DNA from: Magnaporthiopsis rhizophila
Taxonomy: Eukaryota > Ascomycota > Sordariomycetes > Magnaporthales > Magnaporthaceae
NCBI GenBank assembly: GCA_003049465.1
Contig: PYSS01000060.1
Span: 124,001 to 188,000, forward strand
Direction of reading: 5' to 3'
DNA length: 64,000 bases
In this document: positions 33,503 through 44,482 of the stretch, piece after piece
How positions within the stretch are numbered: position 1 is the stretch's first letter
Layout of the letters: every line of letters starts with the position of its first letter
Made by a program: the position numbers and the translations under genes
The notes under the pieces: model-generated
Databases searched by the model: none
Seen by the model: only the letters and a program-made list of their open reading frames with translations
Told to the model about the DNA's origin: nothing

Positions 33503-35026
33503 TTATCTTGTTGATCTTTCACCTCCAGCTACGCCTGGAATATCGAGCCCGTTCAGCTGCCAGGGTTGAACAACTCCGTCGTCGCCGGTTGTCACCAGCA
33601 TCTCCTCGACACCTCTTCTCTTGGCGCCGGGGTCGAACCGGCGGCACCAGGTGACGTGGTTGATCTCGTAGGGGCCATGGCCGTCAGCAACGGAGCCTAT
33701 GACACGCCACCCCTGGCCTGAAGCCTGCTGTAGGCTCAGCTGTTTCCCTGCCGCAGCCGCATCGGCAGCGGCGGCGGCGGCGACGTCTGGGGACGAGAGT
33801 GCGGGGTCGGGGCTGGGGCCGGGGTCGTCCGCAGCGTCAGCAGCGCCACGGGCGAGCGGCGCGGCCGGCTCGTCGCATTCGGCGTAGACGGCAATGATGC
33901 CGTCGCTGCCGGTGCTGGCGACGAGACCCGACCGGCTCCACGAGGCCGAGTAGATGTCCCGGGTGTGCACCTTTGGCAGCACCGCAGTGCACCGCCACTC
34001 CTCCTTGGGCGCCTGGCGCATGGTGTTGGGGATGCTGCCGAGGCCGGACCCGAAGCCACTGCCGCCTTCACCGCCGCCTTGCTGCCCGCTGGCCTCGTCT
34101 TGATCGTCCTCGACCAGACTCCAGACGCGGACGGTGGCGTCGGCGGACCAGGTCAGCAGGCGCGGGTAGCGGCCCTCCCTGGGGCCCGACGGGTTGGGCT
34201 CCCACTGGACGCCCCAGACGGTGGAGACGTGGCCGTCGAGGACGGCGGCGCAGACCCACTCGGCGTCGGCGTCCTCGCGCCAGACGCGGACCGTGTCGTC
34301 GTAGCTGGCCGAGGCGAGGGCGTCAGGCCCGTGGTGGCGGCGGCGGCCGGCGAGCGAGGCGCGGCCGGGCACGTCGGGGCACCAGGCCACGCACTTGACG
34401 TCGCCGTCGTGCTCGGTCAGGACCGAGACCGTCTCCCACTCGTCGTCGCCCTCGGACGCGCCCACGTCCTCCCAGATCCAGATGGACTTGTCACGGCTGC
34501 ACGTGGCCAGCAGGTGGCCCGACGGTGCAAAGGCCACGCTCTTGACCTCGTTCTCGTGGCCCTCGAGCACCAGCGTGAACTCCCACTCGTCCTCGTCGGC
34601 GTCGGCGGCGTCGTTGTCATCATCGCCGCTTTGGCGCTGCTGCTGCTGCCCCGTGATGTCGACCTCTGTCGCGGCGCCGGCCTCCTTTTCCCAGCGCCAC
34701 AGGCCGGCGGTGGAGTCGAAGCTGCCGGTCACGAGGCAGAGCTTCCCCGGGGCCATCCCGGGCCTCCAGACGGCAGAGCGCACGGAGCGCGTGTGGCCGC
34801 CGGTGAGGCTGCTGTGGGCCGACAGGTCCGAGAGCGAGAAGACGGTGACGGACTTTTCGTGGGCTGTGGCCAGCAGCGGCAGGGTCGGATGCGGCGTCGA
34901 CGACCAAGCGCGGTGAAATAAGTCCGGCTTGAAGGCGGGAAGCCGTTCCAGGTCTACCCGCGCCGGTGGCGGCATTGTTTTCTCCTGCCTGTCCGCCCCT
35001 TCCTCCTTAGTGTCGTCTTCTATCAT
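33503..35026 (-). CDS. cia1: cytosolic iron-sulfur protein assembly protein Cia1 (WD40)
   Basis: This seven-bladed WD40 protein is the Cia1 subunit of the CIA targeting complex, which hands Fe-S clusters to cytosolic and nuclear apoproteins. The single exon gives 507 residues. Blades are visible from FHRAWSSTPHPTLPLLAT to DDGVVQPWQL. The most diagnostic are GHTRSVRSAVWRP, GHENEVKSVAFAPSG with CSRDKSIWIWE, EHDGDVKCVAWCPD, DGHVSTVWGVQWEP and HTRDIYSASWS. Insertions make it longer than yeast Cia1: a Gln/Asp-rich loop after blade 2, Gly/Ser-rich sequence after blade 5 and an Ala-rich loop before blade 7. An internal ATG at 34975 (MPPPARVDLERL) could be the true start, as the extra 17 residues are acidic and unremarkable. 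It diverges from the MHYT gene. Confidence 0.92.
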   Translation of the reverse strand: MIEDDTKEEGADRQEKTMPPPARVDLERLPAFKPDLFHRAWSSTPHPTLPLLATAHEKSVTVFSLSDLSAHSSLTGGHTRSVRSAVWRPGMAPGKLCLVTGSFDSTAGLWRWEKEAGAATEVDITGQQQQRQSGDDDNDAADADEDEWEFTLVLEGHENEVKSVAFAPSGHLLATCSRDKSIWIWEDVGASEGDDEWETVSVLTEHDGDVKCVAWCPDVPGRASLAGRRRHHGPDALASASYDDTVRVWREDADAEWVCAAVLDGHVSTVWGVQWEPNPSGPREGRYPRLLTWSADATVRVWSLVEDDQDEASGQQGGGEGGSGFGSGLGSIPNTMRQAPKEEWRCTAVLPKVHTRDIYSASWSRSGLVASTGSDGIIAVYAECDEPAAPLARGAADAADDPGPSPDPALSSPDVAAAAAADAAAAGKQLSLQQASGQGWRVIGSVADGHGPYEINHVTWCRRFDPGAKRRGVEEMLVTTGDDGVVQPWQLNGLDIPGVAGGERSTR

Positions 35027-36632
35027 CTCTCTCTTCGTCCCTTCCCTTCCTGGGGCTGATAACTAGGCCTGGCGCCCGCTTTAGATAAGTACCACCTAAG
35101 ATACCCGCAGGCAGACACTATCCAGCAGCCTAGTGGCTATGGCAGTTGCTCGCTTCGGTCTCCTCTAGCGTCCTGCAGCTGGCTCCCCAATGGCTTTGTG
35201 TCTCTCTTATCTCTCCTTATTCCGCACTCGGCCGGGTCGACACGGTTTAGTTCGGAAGGCTTTGCGTGCGCACTCAGCCTTGACCGAAAACTCGGCTAGC
35301 CAGAAATAGCGACAATTTCCTGGGGTTAAGCTACGGCCGGAGGCGTCACGAAGAACCTCACCTACATCTAGATACCTAGATACCTATGCAGGCCGAGTTG
35401 TGCTTGCTTGCCGAGGAACTGCGAGGTCTGCATGCGAAATTGTATGAATGCACAATCGAAATTGACGACCCCTCCATGCGTCAGTCGTTGTTCAGTGACC
35501 CACTATGCTGTACTGCGATCTGCAGTGCGGGGCATTGGTGGGCCAGAGTGGACGTCATCCTGCACAGGGACCAGCTCCAGTTCGCTTCTTTCCTCTCTGG
35601 GCTTCTCGTACTCAGCACAGACTGGAGCTTCTCCGCCGTCCTTGCTCCCCCGCGTTATCTAGATTCAACCCCAGGTCTCCAGGTATGACTGGCGCTTGTG
35701 ATGCGGCACTAACCTAAGGTGAGGGAGCCTAAGCCTGAACATCTGTGTGCCTGCATGATACCGGCGGGCGCTCAGCCGATCGCGTCGTGCCGCGCCTCCA
35801 TATCTTCTCGCCTCCACGCACAGCGCAAGCGCCCCTTCGGAAGCCATCGCTTCGGCATCGCTTCTTTTCCCTAAGCCAAGTCGCTAGTAGCAGCAATGGA
35901 CTGAGCGCGATTGGGCTGCTCGCCAGGGGGATGCGCTAGCGACGCTCCCCCGACCCCTTGCAGCTAATGAGCCCACTTGGGCGTGCCGGTGCCGATAGGG
36001 CAAGCCTTTTTTTTTTTTTTTTTGGCCGCACTGCCCATTCCAAGCGTCCACGCTCCGAAGCGGTCCCGGCCTGGCCTCACCACCAGATCGACGGCCGCTT
36101 GCCGGAGGCGCTTGGCCTGGCCGCCGCTGCACCCCCAGGCTCGTCTAGCGCGACTTCCCTACGCCCCTGCTGTCGTCCAAGAGCAGACCACGCGATACGG
36201 GCGCCCTGCCTGGCCATGGCCGAGTCGCCGAGATGCAGCCAGTGTGCACTCGCTTGGCCCGCTATCACAGGGCTTGGTCGTAGTCTCGCCCACTTGACTT
36301 TGTTGGCTTTTTCGCCAACGTGCCTGCCCGGAAGGCACGCGCCTCCCGCTGTGACTGAGGCGAAGGATGCCGGAAACGGAGGCCTGGGGATGGAAAGATG
36401 GAGAAACGGAAGCAAAGCGGACTTGAGAAATGAAAGAAAAGGGGCGGAAACCCTTTGCCTTGGAGGCGAGGGGTCCAAAAGGTGCTATTTTTCCCGCCGA
36501 GGTGACTTCCCCTGTCGTCTTTGCTCCTTTTTCCTTCCCTTGCTAGCCTTTTTGATTTTGCTCATCCTGCCTGCTTCTCTCCATCTATCAAGGCGGAAGG
36601 GCTCACAGGACGCGAGACAAATCGGCCGGACC
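35027..36632. other. divergent promoter region of CIA1 and the MHYT gene
   Basis: No gene is supported. The region contains a TCTAGATACCTAGATACCT-type repeat near 35368-35385 and a T-run at about 36007-36023. The sequence just upstream of the MHYT start is CT-rich, like a fungal leader. Confidence 0.5.
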
Positions 36633-39563
36633 ATGGCGGACGCCAACACGACCTCTCCGACGTCCGACCAGCTGTTCAATGAGTGGCATGCGCAGCTGGT
36701 CCCATGGTCCTATGAGCCCGGCTTCGTTGTTCTGAGCTATGTGGTCAGCTATATCGGCGCCGCGACGACGCTGGAGCTCATCCAGCGTCGGACCGCACAG
36801 ATGGGGAGGCTCAACAACGTGCTGCTTGTTGGAGCGGCCATATCGATGGGTGGCGTAGCCATCTGGTCAATGGTAGGCATCTGTTGCGGTTCGTCTTCGC
36901 CTCAGAGCTGTGCTGACAGTGTTACAACATTCCCGATAACTATAGCACTACGTTGGAAACCGTGCAATCATCATGGATGGTGGCGAGCCGCAGCTGCAGA
37001 TCGCGTACAACGGCAGCTTCACGACCCTCTCGCTGTTTGTGCCCATCATAGTACTTCTCGTGGCCTTCGTCGCCACAGGAACCAAGGACCGAGTCTCGTG
37101 GTGGCGCATCGCTGTCGGCGGCACGCTTGCCGGGCTCGCCATATGTGGCATGCACTACCTGGGCAACGCGGCCATAAGCAACTACGTATGCGAGTACGAG
37201 CACGCCAACATAGTTGCCGCGGGAATCATCGCCGTCGCGGCCAGCAGCATCGCCCTTGCTCTCTTCTTCGTCTTCCGCTCCAGTTGGACGGGTGCGTGGT
37301 GGAAAAGGACCATATGCGCGATCATCCTGGCCGGCGCCGTTACGGGCATGCACTTTTGCGCCTCCGGAGGCACTCAGTATCGTCTTACTGCCCTCAGGTC
37401 CAACACACCTGGCGAGCTGTCGCGTAACACGACGGTGATAATAGTAATCTGCCTGGTAGGTTGTGGCAATTTCATCTCCAAGATGCGAGCCGGCTGGGAA
37501 GTCTAGACGGCGGAGCTCCATGTGCAGGCACCAGGCTGACATCTCGCCACGGCTAGGCTCTCGGGGCCAGCTTCTTGGTGGGTGGTCTCGGTATATACAT
37601 GGCCTACGCGACCAAAAGATCCGCGAACCGGGCGCGCAAAGTGCAACTGGCAGCCGCTGTGTTCGACAAGCAGGGTCGGGTACTAGTCAGCCCGGACGGG
37701 TTCCTGCCCTGCGAGAAGATCACCGACGCTTTTGTGGAGAACAGCCCGCAGGACGAGTTCGGGACTGCGCATCCGCTGTTCCTCTGGATGTTCCAGGTCT
37801 CACGGAACTGGCCATGCGTCAGTCCTCTCGTTGAAGACATGTCGAGCCACTTGGCCAGGCTGTCGGGCGGCCCCGGGCGAGGGCTCCGTCTGAGCAACAG
37901 ATACCACGAGCCCATTGAGAACTACGATATGACAGTGCGACAGCTTTTCTGCACAGCGGCCGGGGCTCTTGCTGCCAACCTCAAGACCAACCTTGAGCAG
38001 GTCGGCGTCTTGTGGGACGACGTCTTGGTGACGGGAGGGCTGAGAGCAACTAAGAACACGGCGTTTAGCTGGAACTCGTCACATGAGCGGGATGCCGAAG
38101 ACATGTCGGGCGCGAGCAGAGTGGAGAGCCGCCAGTCCGGGGGAACATCAGACACCGGACTCGCCGAGAAGGGATCCCGGTTCTGGGTCGAGACCGGCAA
38201 CGACGGCTGCGGATCTTTGTTGTTCCTGGTACGCCAGGCCGAGACGAGCAGCGACGCAGAGGCGTTCGAGGCAGCCGGGTACCGATTCGCGGAGCTCCAT
38301 CAGGTGAGCAGCGTGATCCGCACGCGGATGAGGATCCGAACGCCGGACTTGGAAGGGAAACTGCGCAACATGGCGGCGCACGCGCAGCAGAAGACCATGC
38401 TGGAGCCAGGAGTGCATCTTGGTCTCTTTGGCGTGCACGCGCAGCCCTCCATGTTCGCCTTCAACGTGCTCGTGAAGAAGGGTGCACGGAACCTGCTGCC
38501 GTCGGTGCCTATGGAGCTTGACAGGCTGGAAAAGTGGCACGTCGACTATCTGGAGCAGCTGGACCGCATGAGCATCAACGCCATGCTTCACGTGTTAGAG
38601 AGCGGGGGTCGAAGCAAAGGAGGCAAGGCAGACAAGAAGACGGAAACGGACGTGTTCGCGCGCAAGCTTAGCGATGCTCTCACAGCACTCCGGACGTGGC
38701 TTGACGACCCGACACTAGCCGAGGCCATGGTGACGTCCAAGGTGGCCAAGGTGCCTTGCAGTGGAAACTCTGAGGGCAGCATGGGTCGGACAGCAACCAT
38801 GATCGCGCTCCGCGTCGTCATCCCCGTGAGCCACCGGTTGGCGGAGAACAGCAGGTGCGAGCTCGTGCCGCTTGGGCTATTCAGAGCGCACCAGATGGTC
38901 TACAAGGGGTCACCTCATCACTCGGCCTTCGCTAGGCGTGCCGAGCGGGAGCTGAGGCCGAGCACGCCCGGCAACGTGGCAGACCGGGAAATCAAAGGGG
39001 CAGGACCAGCCAGGATGGTGGAGACGGCCGTTGCGGGAGACCAGGTCGAGGAGCCGACCGAGGAGAGCACGTGGCGGTGGAGCAGGTGGCGAGCGGGCCG
39101 CCGCCGCACACCGCTGGGAAAGCGGCGAGCGTCGAGGCCGCGGAGCGTGGGTAGCTCGATGCCGACCGGGTCTGAGGGCTCGCCAAGGGAGTCTAAGCAG
39201 TCGGGAGGGTCGTCCACCTTCAGACTATGGAGAGGCGAGAACAGCGGCAGCGCCATGGCGCCGCAGGAGACCCGATCCGAAACGGCGACGGGAGGGGCAC
39301 CAAAGCGATCTGGAGGCAAGCATGGCAAAGCGGCGGCGGGCAATCGGCTCAGCGCACTGGAAACACTCATGCGCAAAGCCGGCGGACACAGTCAGCCGGG
39401 ACCGACAGACGAGCGGGACTCGGGGGCGGAGGGCAGCATGGAGATGAGAAGGCTGCCTGGGGGGCGAAGCCGCAAAGTTGGGCCCGAGGGGAGGCGATCA
39501 CCTACAGAGGATAGTGAGCTGCCAAACTTTGTGGACAAGCTGTTCACGGTTGGTCGGTACTGA
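36633..39563 (+). CDS. MHYT-domain membrane signalling protein
   Basis: Three exons, 36633-36872, 36946-37455 and 37557-39563, join in frame to 918 residues. The N-terminal third is a polytopic membrane part with about six or seven hydrophobic segments. It carries three MHYT-type motifs: M80-HYV, M149-HYL and M215-HF. The MHYT domain is best known from bacterial sensors, where it is proposed to bind a metal and sense O2, CO or NO. Fungi have related proteins of unclear function. Residues after about 260 form a long soluble region beginning YATKRSANRARKVQLAAAVFDKQGRVLVS, PAS-like in style, with SPDGFLPCEKITDAFVEN. The C-terminal 200 residues are basic, Gly/Ser/Arg-rich and disordered. The first intron splits the Met and His codons of motif one. 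The sensor role is inferred from the domain only. Confidence 0.85.
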
Positions 39564-40453
39564 GCAGAGAATGGCAAGATTTTCGTATCTTTTCGTTGGG
39601 ATAACCATTTCATATTTGTACTTATTATTATGTATTATCATATTCTACCAAGTAAATCTCGAGGCATCTACCGCATCATCTTATAACATCCAAACGGATT
39701 ATTACGCATCACTTCACTGTTCCAATCGAAGGGGCGACACGAACAACCTGCGCCGACGCCACGGTCTGATTGGTGGAGAATCGTTTAATTTTACCCGAGC
39801 AGATGGGCATTGGCGTATTGCGTGTATAAAAGGCGCATAGGGCAGCAGTTACAGTATTTAGCGCCAGCCCGTCGGTCTAGCCTCCAATGGCCTGGAGATT
39901 AGGGGCTGAGGGCCTATTAAAGGGATTGAGATGGCGGGCGTTTCAATCCGACTCCATTATTCTCCTGCTCTCTGCTTCACCTCGGCCGGCGGTGGAGGCG
40001 CACCCCCATTGAATTCCCACACTGGCCCACTGGATCGGCTCGGTTTAACGTCATGTCATACCCGCCTCAGCAGCACCTTCCCGTCGGATCGGATCTGATC
40101 AAGTTCTTGTCCATCGCCGTTTTTTTATTGCCGACGGACCAACCAACCATTTGATTTTGCATCTTTGCGGCCGGAGGATTGCTTCATCTTTTTCCATCTG
40201 TTTGCCTTTTTTTTTTTTTTTTTTTTTGCCTTACATCTCTCTCATCAAGCTTCTTTTCTTGTTCTTTTTGGCCCTGTCGCCGCCTTGGATATCTGGCCTA
40301 GCTAGCCCTGCAGGCCGACGACGTCTTTGATACAAAGAATAACCGAGGTACTTTATATACCTACCTACCGATCTAGAGGCATCTACCTGTCGCACACACA
40401 CACCTGGCCAGAGCCTCCCTAGGCTGTCGTCGTCGGCCAGGCCGCCTGCCATT
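39564..40453. other. promoter region of the glycerol-3-phosphate dehydrogenase gene
   Basis: No gene is seen. Features include a TATAAAAGG string at about 39824-39832, far upstream for a TATA box, a T-run at about 40207-40227, CT-rich sequence after it and an ACCTACCTACC string at about 40359-40369, all typical of a fungal promoter and leader. Confidence 0.5.
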
Positions 40454-42576
40454 ATGTCCAGGCTCCGCTTCCTGCGGCGGCTGGCCCTGCCCGTCGGGGC
40501 ATCGGCGGTCGGCGGCGGGCTGCTCGTGTACGCCTACCGGCCGCGCAACATCCCCGGACTCGAGGACCCGGCCGTGCCGCCGCCCATCTACGGAGCCGAC
40601 GGCACGTTCCGGCTGCCGCGGTTCCCGCGCATGCCGGCGCGAGAGGAGCAGCTGGCGGCGCTGGGACGCAGCGCGCAGGACGACGCGGCCGTGTACGACA
40701 TGCTCGTCATCGGCGGCGGGGCTACGGGGGCGGGCGTGGCGCTGGACGCGGCGACGCGCGGGCTGCGGGTGGCGCTGGTCGAGCGCGACGACTTCGCGTG
40801 CGGCACCAGCAGCAAGAGCACCAAGCTGGTCCACGGCGGCGTGCGCTACCTCGAGAAGGCCGTATGGAACCTCGACTACAGCCAGTACCAGCTCGTGCGC
40901 GAGGCACTCAAAGAGCGCAAGTACTTTTTGCAGACGGCGCCGCACCTCAGCTCGTGGCTGCCCATCATGCTGCCGCTCGACCGCTGGTGGAAGGCCCCGT
41001 ACTACTGGGCCGGCACCAAGTTCTACGACTTCATGGCCGGCTCCGAGGGCATCGAGAGCTCCTACTTCCTGACGCGCTCCAAGGCGCTCGACGCCTTTCC
41101 CATGCTCAAGAAGCAGGGCCTCGTCGGCGCCCTGGTCTACTACGACGGCGCCCACAACGACTCCCGCATGAACGTTTCCATCGCCGCCACCGCCGCCCTG
41201 TACGGCGCCACCGTGCTTAACCATGCCGAGATCACGGCCCTGCACAAGGACCCGGCCACGGGCCGGCTGTGCGGCGCCACCGCCCGCGACCTGGTGCCCG
41301 TCCGCGACGGCCGCCCCGCCCGCGACGTGCCCATCCGCGCCCGCTGCGTCGTCAACTGCACCGGCCCCTTCACCGACGGCATCCGCAAGCTCGACGATCC
41401 GACCTGCAAGGACATCGTGGCGCCGTCGTCGGGCGTCCACGTGGTCCTGCCGGGCTTTTACAGCCCCGCCAACATGGGCCTGATCGACCCGCAGACGTCG
41501 GACGGCCGCGTCATCTTCTTCCTGCCCTGGCAGGGCAACACCATCGCCGGCACCACCGACGACCCCTCGACCGTCACGCGCGACCCCGTGCCCGACGAGA
41601 AGTCGATCCAGTGGATCCTCAACGAGATCCGACACTACCTCTCGCCCGACATCACGGTCCGCCGCGGCGACGTGCTGGCCGCCTGGTCCGGCCTGCGCCC
41701 GCTGGTCAAGGACCCCAAGGCCAAAAACACCGAGTCGCTCGTGCGCAATCACCTCATCGACCTCTCGCCCTCCGGGTTGCTCACCTGCGCCGGCGGCAAG
41801 TGGACCACGTACCGCCAGATGGCCGAGGAGTGCGTCGACGCCGCCGTGTCCGAGTTCGGCCTGCGCACGGGGCCCGTCGTCAACGCGCCCCGCGTCAGCG
41901 GCACCGACGTCGTCGACGACGGCGCTCACCTGGACGGCTCGTGCCAGACCCACAAGGTCCGCCTCGTTGGCGCCCACGGCTACGGCAAGAACCTCTTCAT
42001 CCACCTGATCCAGCACTTTGGCGTCGAGACCGACGTGGCCAAGCACCTGACCGAGAGCTACGGCGACCGCGCCTGGACCGTCGCCGCCCTGAGCGCCGCC
42101 ACCTCCAAGCGGTTTCCCGCCCGCGGCGAGCGCATCTCGGAGCTCTACCCGTTCGTCGACGGCGAGGTCCGGTACGCCGTCCGCCACGAGTACGCCCAGA
42201 CCGCCGTCGACGTCCTGGCCCGCCGCACCAGGCTCGCCTTCCTCAACGCCCAGGCCGCCCTCGAGGCCCTGCCGCGCGTTATTGACATTATGGCCGAGGA
42301 GCTCAAGTGGAGCAGGCACCGCAAGGACCTCGAGTGGACAGAGAGTGAGTTTCGTTTATGTGTACAGATATTATAAAGGTATCATCTGACATTACTGAAA
42401 CTGACTTCTCGATCCCTCTCCCGCCAGCCGTCGCCTACCTCGAGTCCATGGGCCTCCCCAAGCCCCTCCTCACCGCCACCCGCAAGCAGATCGAGCAGGG
42501 CAAGATCGACCTCTCTGCCTCGCTCGAGTACAAGATGTACCTGAGACACGACAAGCCCGCGCGGGACGACAACTAG
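40454..42576 (+). CDS. gut2: FAD-dependent glycerol-3-phosphate dehydrogenase, mitochondrial
   Basis: This is the inner-membrane flavoprotein that oxidises glycerol-3-phosphate to dihydroxyacetone phosphate and passes electrons to ubiquinone, acting in glycerol use and the NADH shuttle. Exons 40454-42344 and 42428-42576 join to 679 residues. A presequence and one N-terminal hydrophobic stretch (about residues 11-27) precede the FAD dinucleotide fold VIGGGATGAGVALDAATRG (glycines at about 87-94). Then come GTSSKSTKLVHGGVRYLEKA, NCTGPFTD, GTTDDPST, WSGLRPLV and LLTCAGGKWTTYRQMAEE, all family hallmarks. The C-terminal domain contains GDRAWTVAAL and the exon-2 end TVAYLESMGLP. GC at third positions is extremely high, which leaves a 648-codon open frame on the opposite strand. 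Confidence 0.97.
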
Positions 42577-43495
42577 TCGACGGATTGGTCTTTTGCATGC
42601 ATGTTGGATCGGAGTTATAGTTCTCCATTGTATTTTTCAACCATAACTCTTGCATTTCTGTTTTCTCTTTTTTTTTCATGCTTCTTGGTAACGCTTTATT
42701 TCCATCCTTATCTTCATCCCTATAGACTCAACGGAGGCGTCGTGGACCTGGAGACGGCGTCATGGGCAGGGAAAAAAAATTTCGTTCCGCCTTTTGTTGT
42801 AGCTACCATAATATCGAGCAACGCATTTATTGCCTTTTACACACGTCAACGGTGACGTCTGTCTACCATGTAGTACTCCCTCATTCACAGGTAGGGATAG
42901 GTTATTTCCAATTCTGTATCGAGCAAACCTCTACGTTTTGTTTTTGCTTTATTCTCCGCATCCTCTTCTTTTCGTTTAGCATCTAGTCTCGCTTGCACAC
43001 CATGCTGTCATGCTTACAAGTCCGCAGCCTAAAAAGCAAGCCATTAAAAGAAAAAGATAGTCAATAACACCGTGCATATGCTGATTTTGATATGTGGAAG
43101 AAACTCGCTTTGTCATCCCCAACGCCGTGCCTGAATGAACATGTCCCGTCTCCCGCCGTGCAAACAATGAAAGGATCCGTCGGACCGTTATATGCATGTG
43201 TCGTCAGAGCATCCCCCAAACGCCAGCCCAATATCCCAGTTTCCCGGCCTCTAAACGGTGTTAGGATCCCAGAGATTGCGGAAAAGAAAAAAGAGGTTGG
43301 TCTATGGTGATGATGATGATGTTGTTGTTTTGATGTTGGTGATGGTGATGACAACGATGGAGGTACAAAGCAAAATTGGTATATGTATGTAAGAAAAGTA
43401 AAAAGAGTGCCACTCTAGTCGACGGCACTTGATATTAAGGACGACAAAGAGCCGCAAATCCAGGACCCGAAGATCAAAGATTGACTAGATGCGGC
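42577..43495. other. convergent 3' region of GUT2 and the RGS locus
   Basis: AT-rich sequence between converging genes. It holds a GATGATGATG/GTTGTTGTTT simple repeat at about 43308-43340. I see no gene. Confidence 0.5.
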
Positions 43496-44482
43496 TCAAG
43501 GGGGGGTCGTGCTGTCGGCACTTGGCCTATGAGACGGAATGCTGCTAAGGACGCGATGTAGAAGGCTGCGCTTGACAGCGCACGGTTGCCGAGAGTGGCC
43601 TTCGGCTGAGCTGCCAGGGTTGCTCGTAGGTGATACTATGCAGCACTGACGTCGATGCAGTTCGGCTTCCCAGCCATACGCATCACTCTCAGCCTCGACA
43701 GGTGTCGTGTGAGCGCTTCGGTCGACGATGGTTGTGCATGATCCGTTGAGACCGTCCATATCGGTGCCCAGGTGGTTTGAAAAGTCGCTAAAGTAGAGCA
43801 ATGGTGACTGGGTATCCGGAGAGGTATCCTTGATGGTAGAAGCACCCGTCTCGCAAGAGCTACACGTAGTTCCAACCTCAGTCTTGGCATCGGGGTCCGC
43901 GATCGTCACGGACAGGGACTCGGCGCCCTCCTCGACGTCTGAAGCTTGTGGAGCACTAGCTCCCGGCGACAGGCCCAGACACAAATTCGTGTCGGGACAG
44001 CCCAATGGCGGAGCCGACTTGGGCACGCCTTTCAGGGCCCATGGCTCCTGGCTTGTCCGGGTATGAAGCCGGAGAATCGGTTGACCGGGCTGCGTGCTCC
44101 TCACCCTCGACCGTGCACTTCGCCGCGGCAGCCACATCCTGCCCTGATGCCGCGTTTGTTGCGGCGACGTGCGATATTTTGCGGCCGTATCACCACCGCG
44201 CACCCCACTATCGCTGGCCAAACTGCCGTTAGCTGTCACAAAGTCCAGGGCGTTTTCCGCCCTGGGGCATGACAGCGACAACTTCTGGCCCGGATGGGGC
44301 TCTTCCCACCCGTCTGAGGATCCATCCGAGTGATCCGAGTCAGCCTCCAAGGGGTGACTCTGACCGACGCGATGGACAGCACCAGCACAGCTAGGAGCTG
44401 GGTCATGGATCCCAGAAGCCGGCTGTGCCAGTGAGACGGCGGTGGTCGCGAGTTGTGCGGGTGGTGATACGACCTGTGACCC
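43496..44482 (-). other. 329-codon open frame in phase with the RGS gene, past its stop
   Basis: Directly after the TGA of the RGS gene the same frame stays open for 329 codons and ends at the TAG/TGA-class stop at 43496. There is no in-frame ATG until well inside the segment, so it is not an obvious separate gene. The predicted peptide is Ser/Pro-rich and acidic in parts (for example LLYFSDFSNHLGTDMDGLNG near 43770), without any domain I recognise. I found no good donor before the TGA. A branch-point-like GGCTGAC at about 44340 is followed by a CCTCAG acceptor at about 44316, which could mark a missed intron. It may be a 3' exon, a 3' untranslated region open by chance, or the tail of a gene broken by one stop. 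Confidence 0.5.

Noticed and set aside
33965..34921. 318-codon open frame on the plus strand, opposite CIA1
   Set aside because: It is antisense to a clear WD40 gene, GC-driven and without motifs.
40373..42319. 648-codon open frame on the minus strand, opposite GUT2
   Set aside because: It is an exact shadow of the GUT2 exon. Extreme third-position GC removes stops on the other strand, and the peptide is Ala/Gly/Val-rich without any family likeness.
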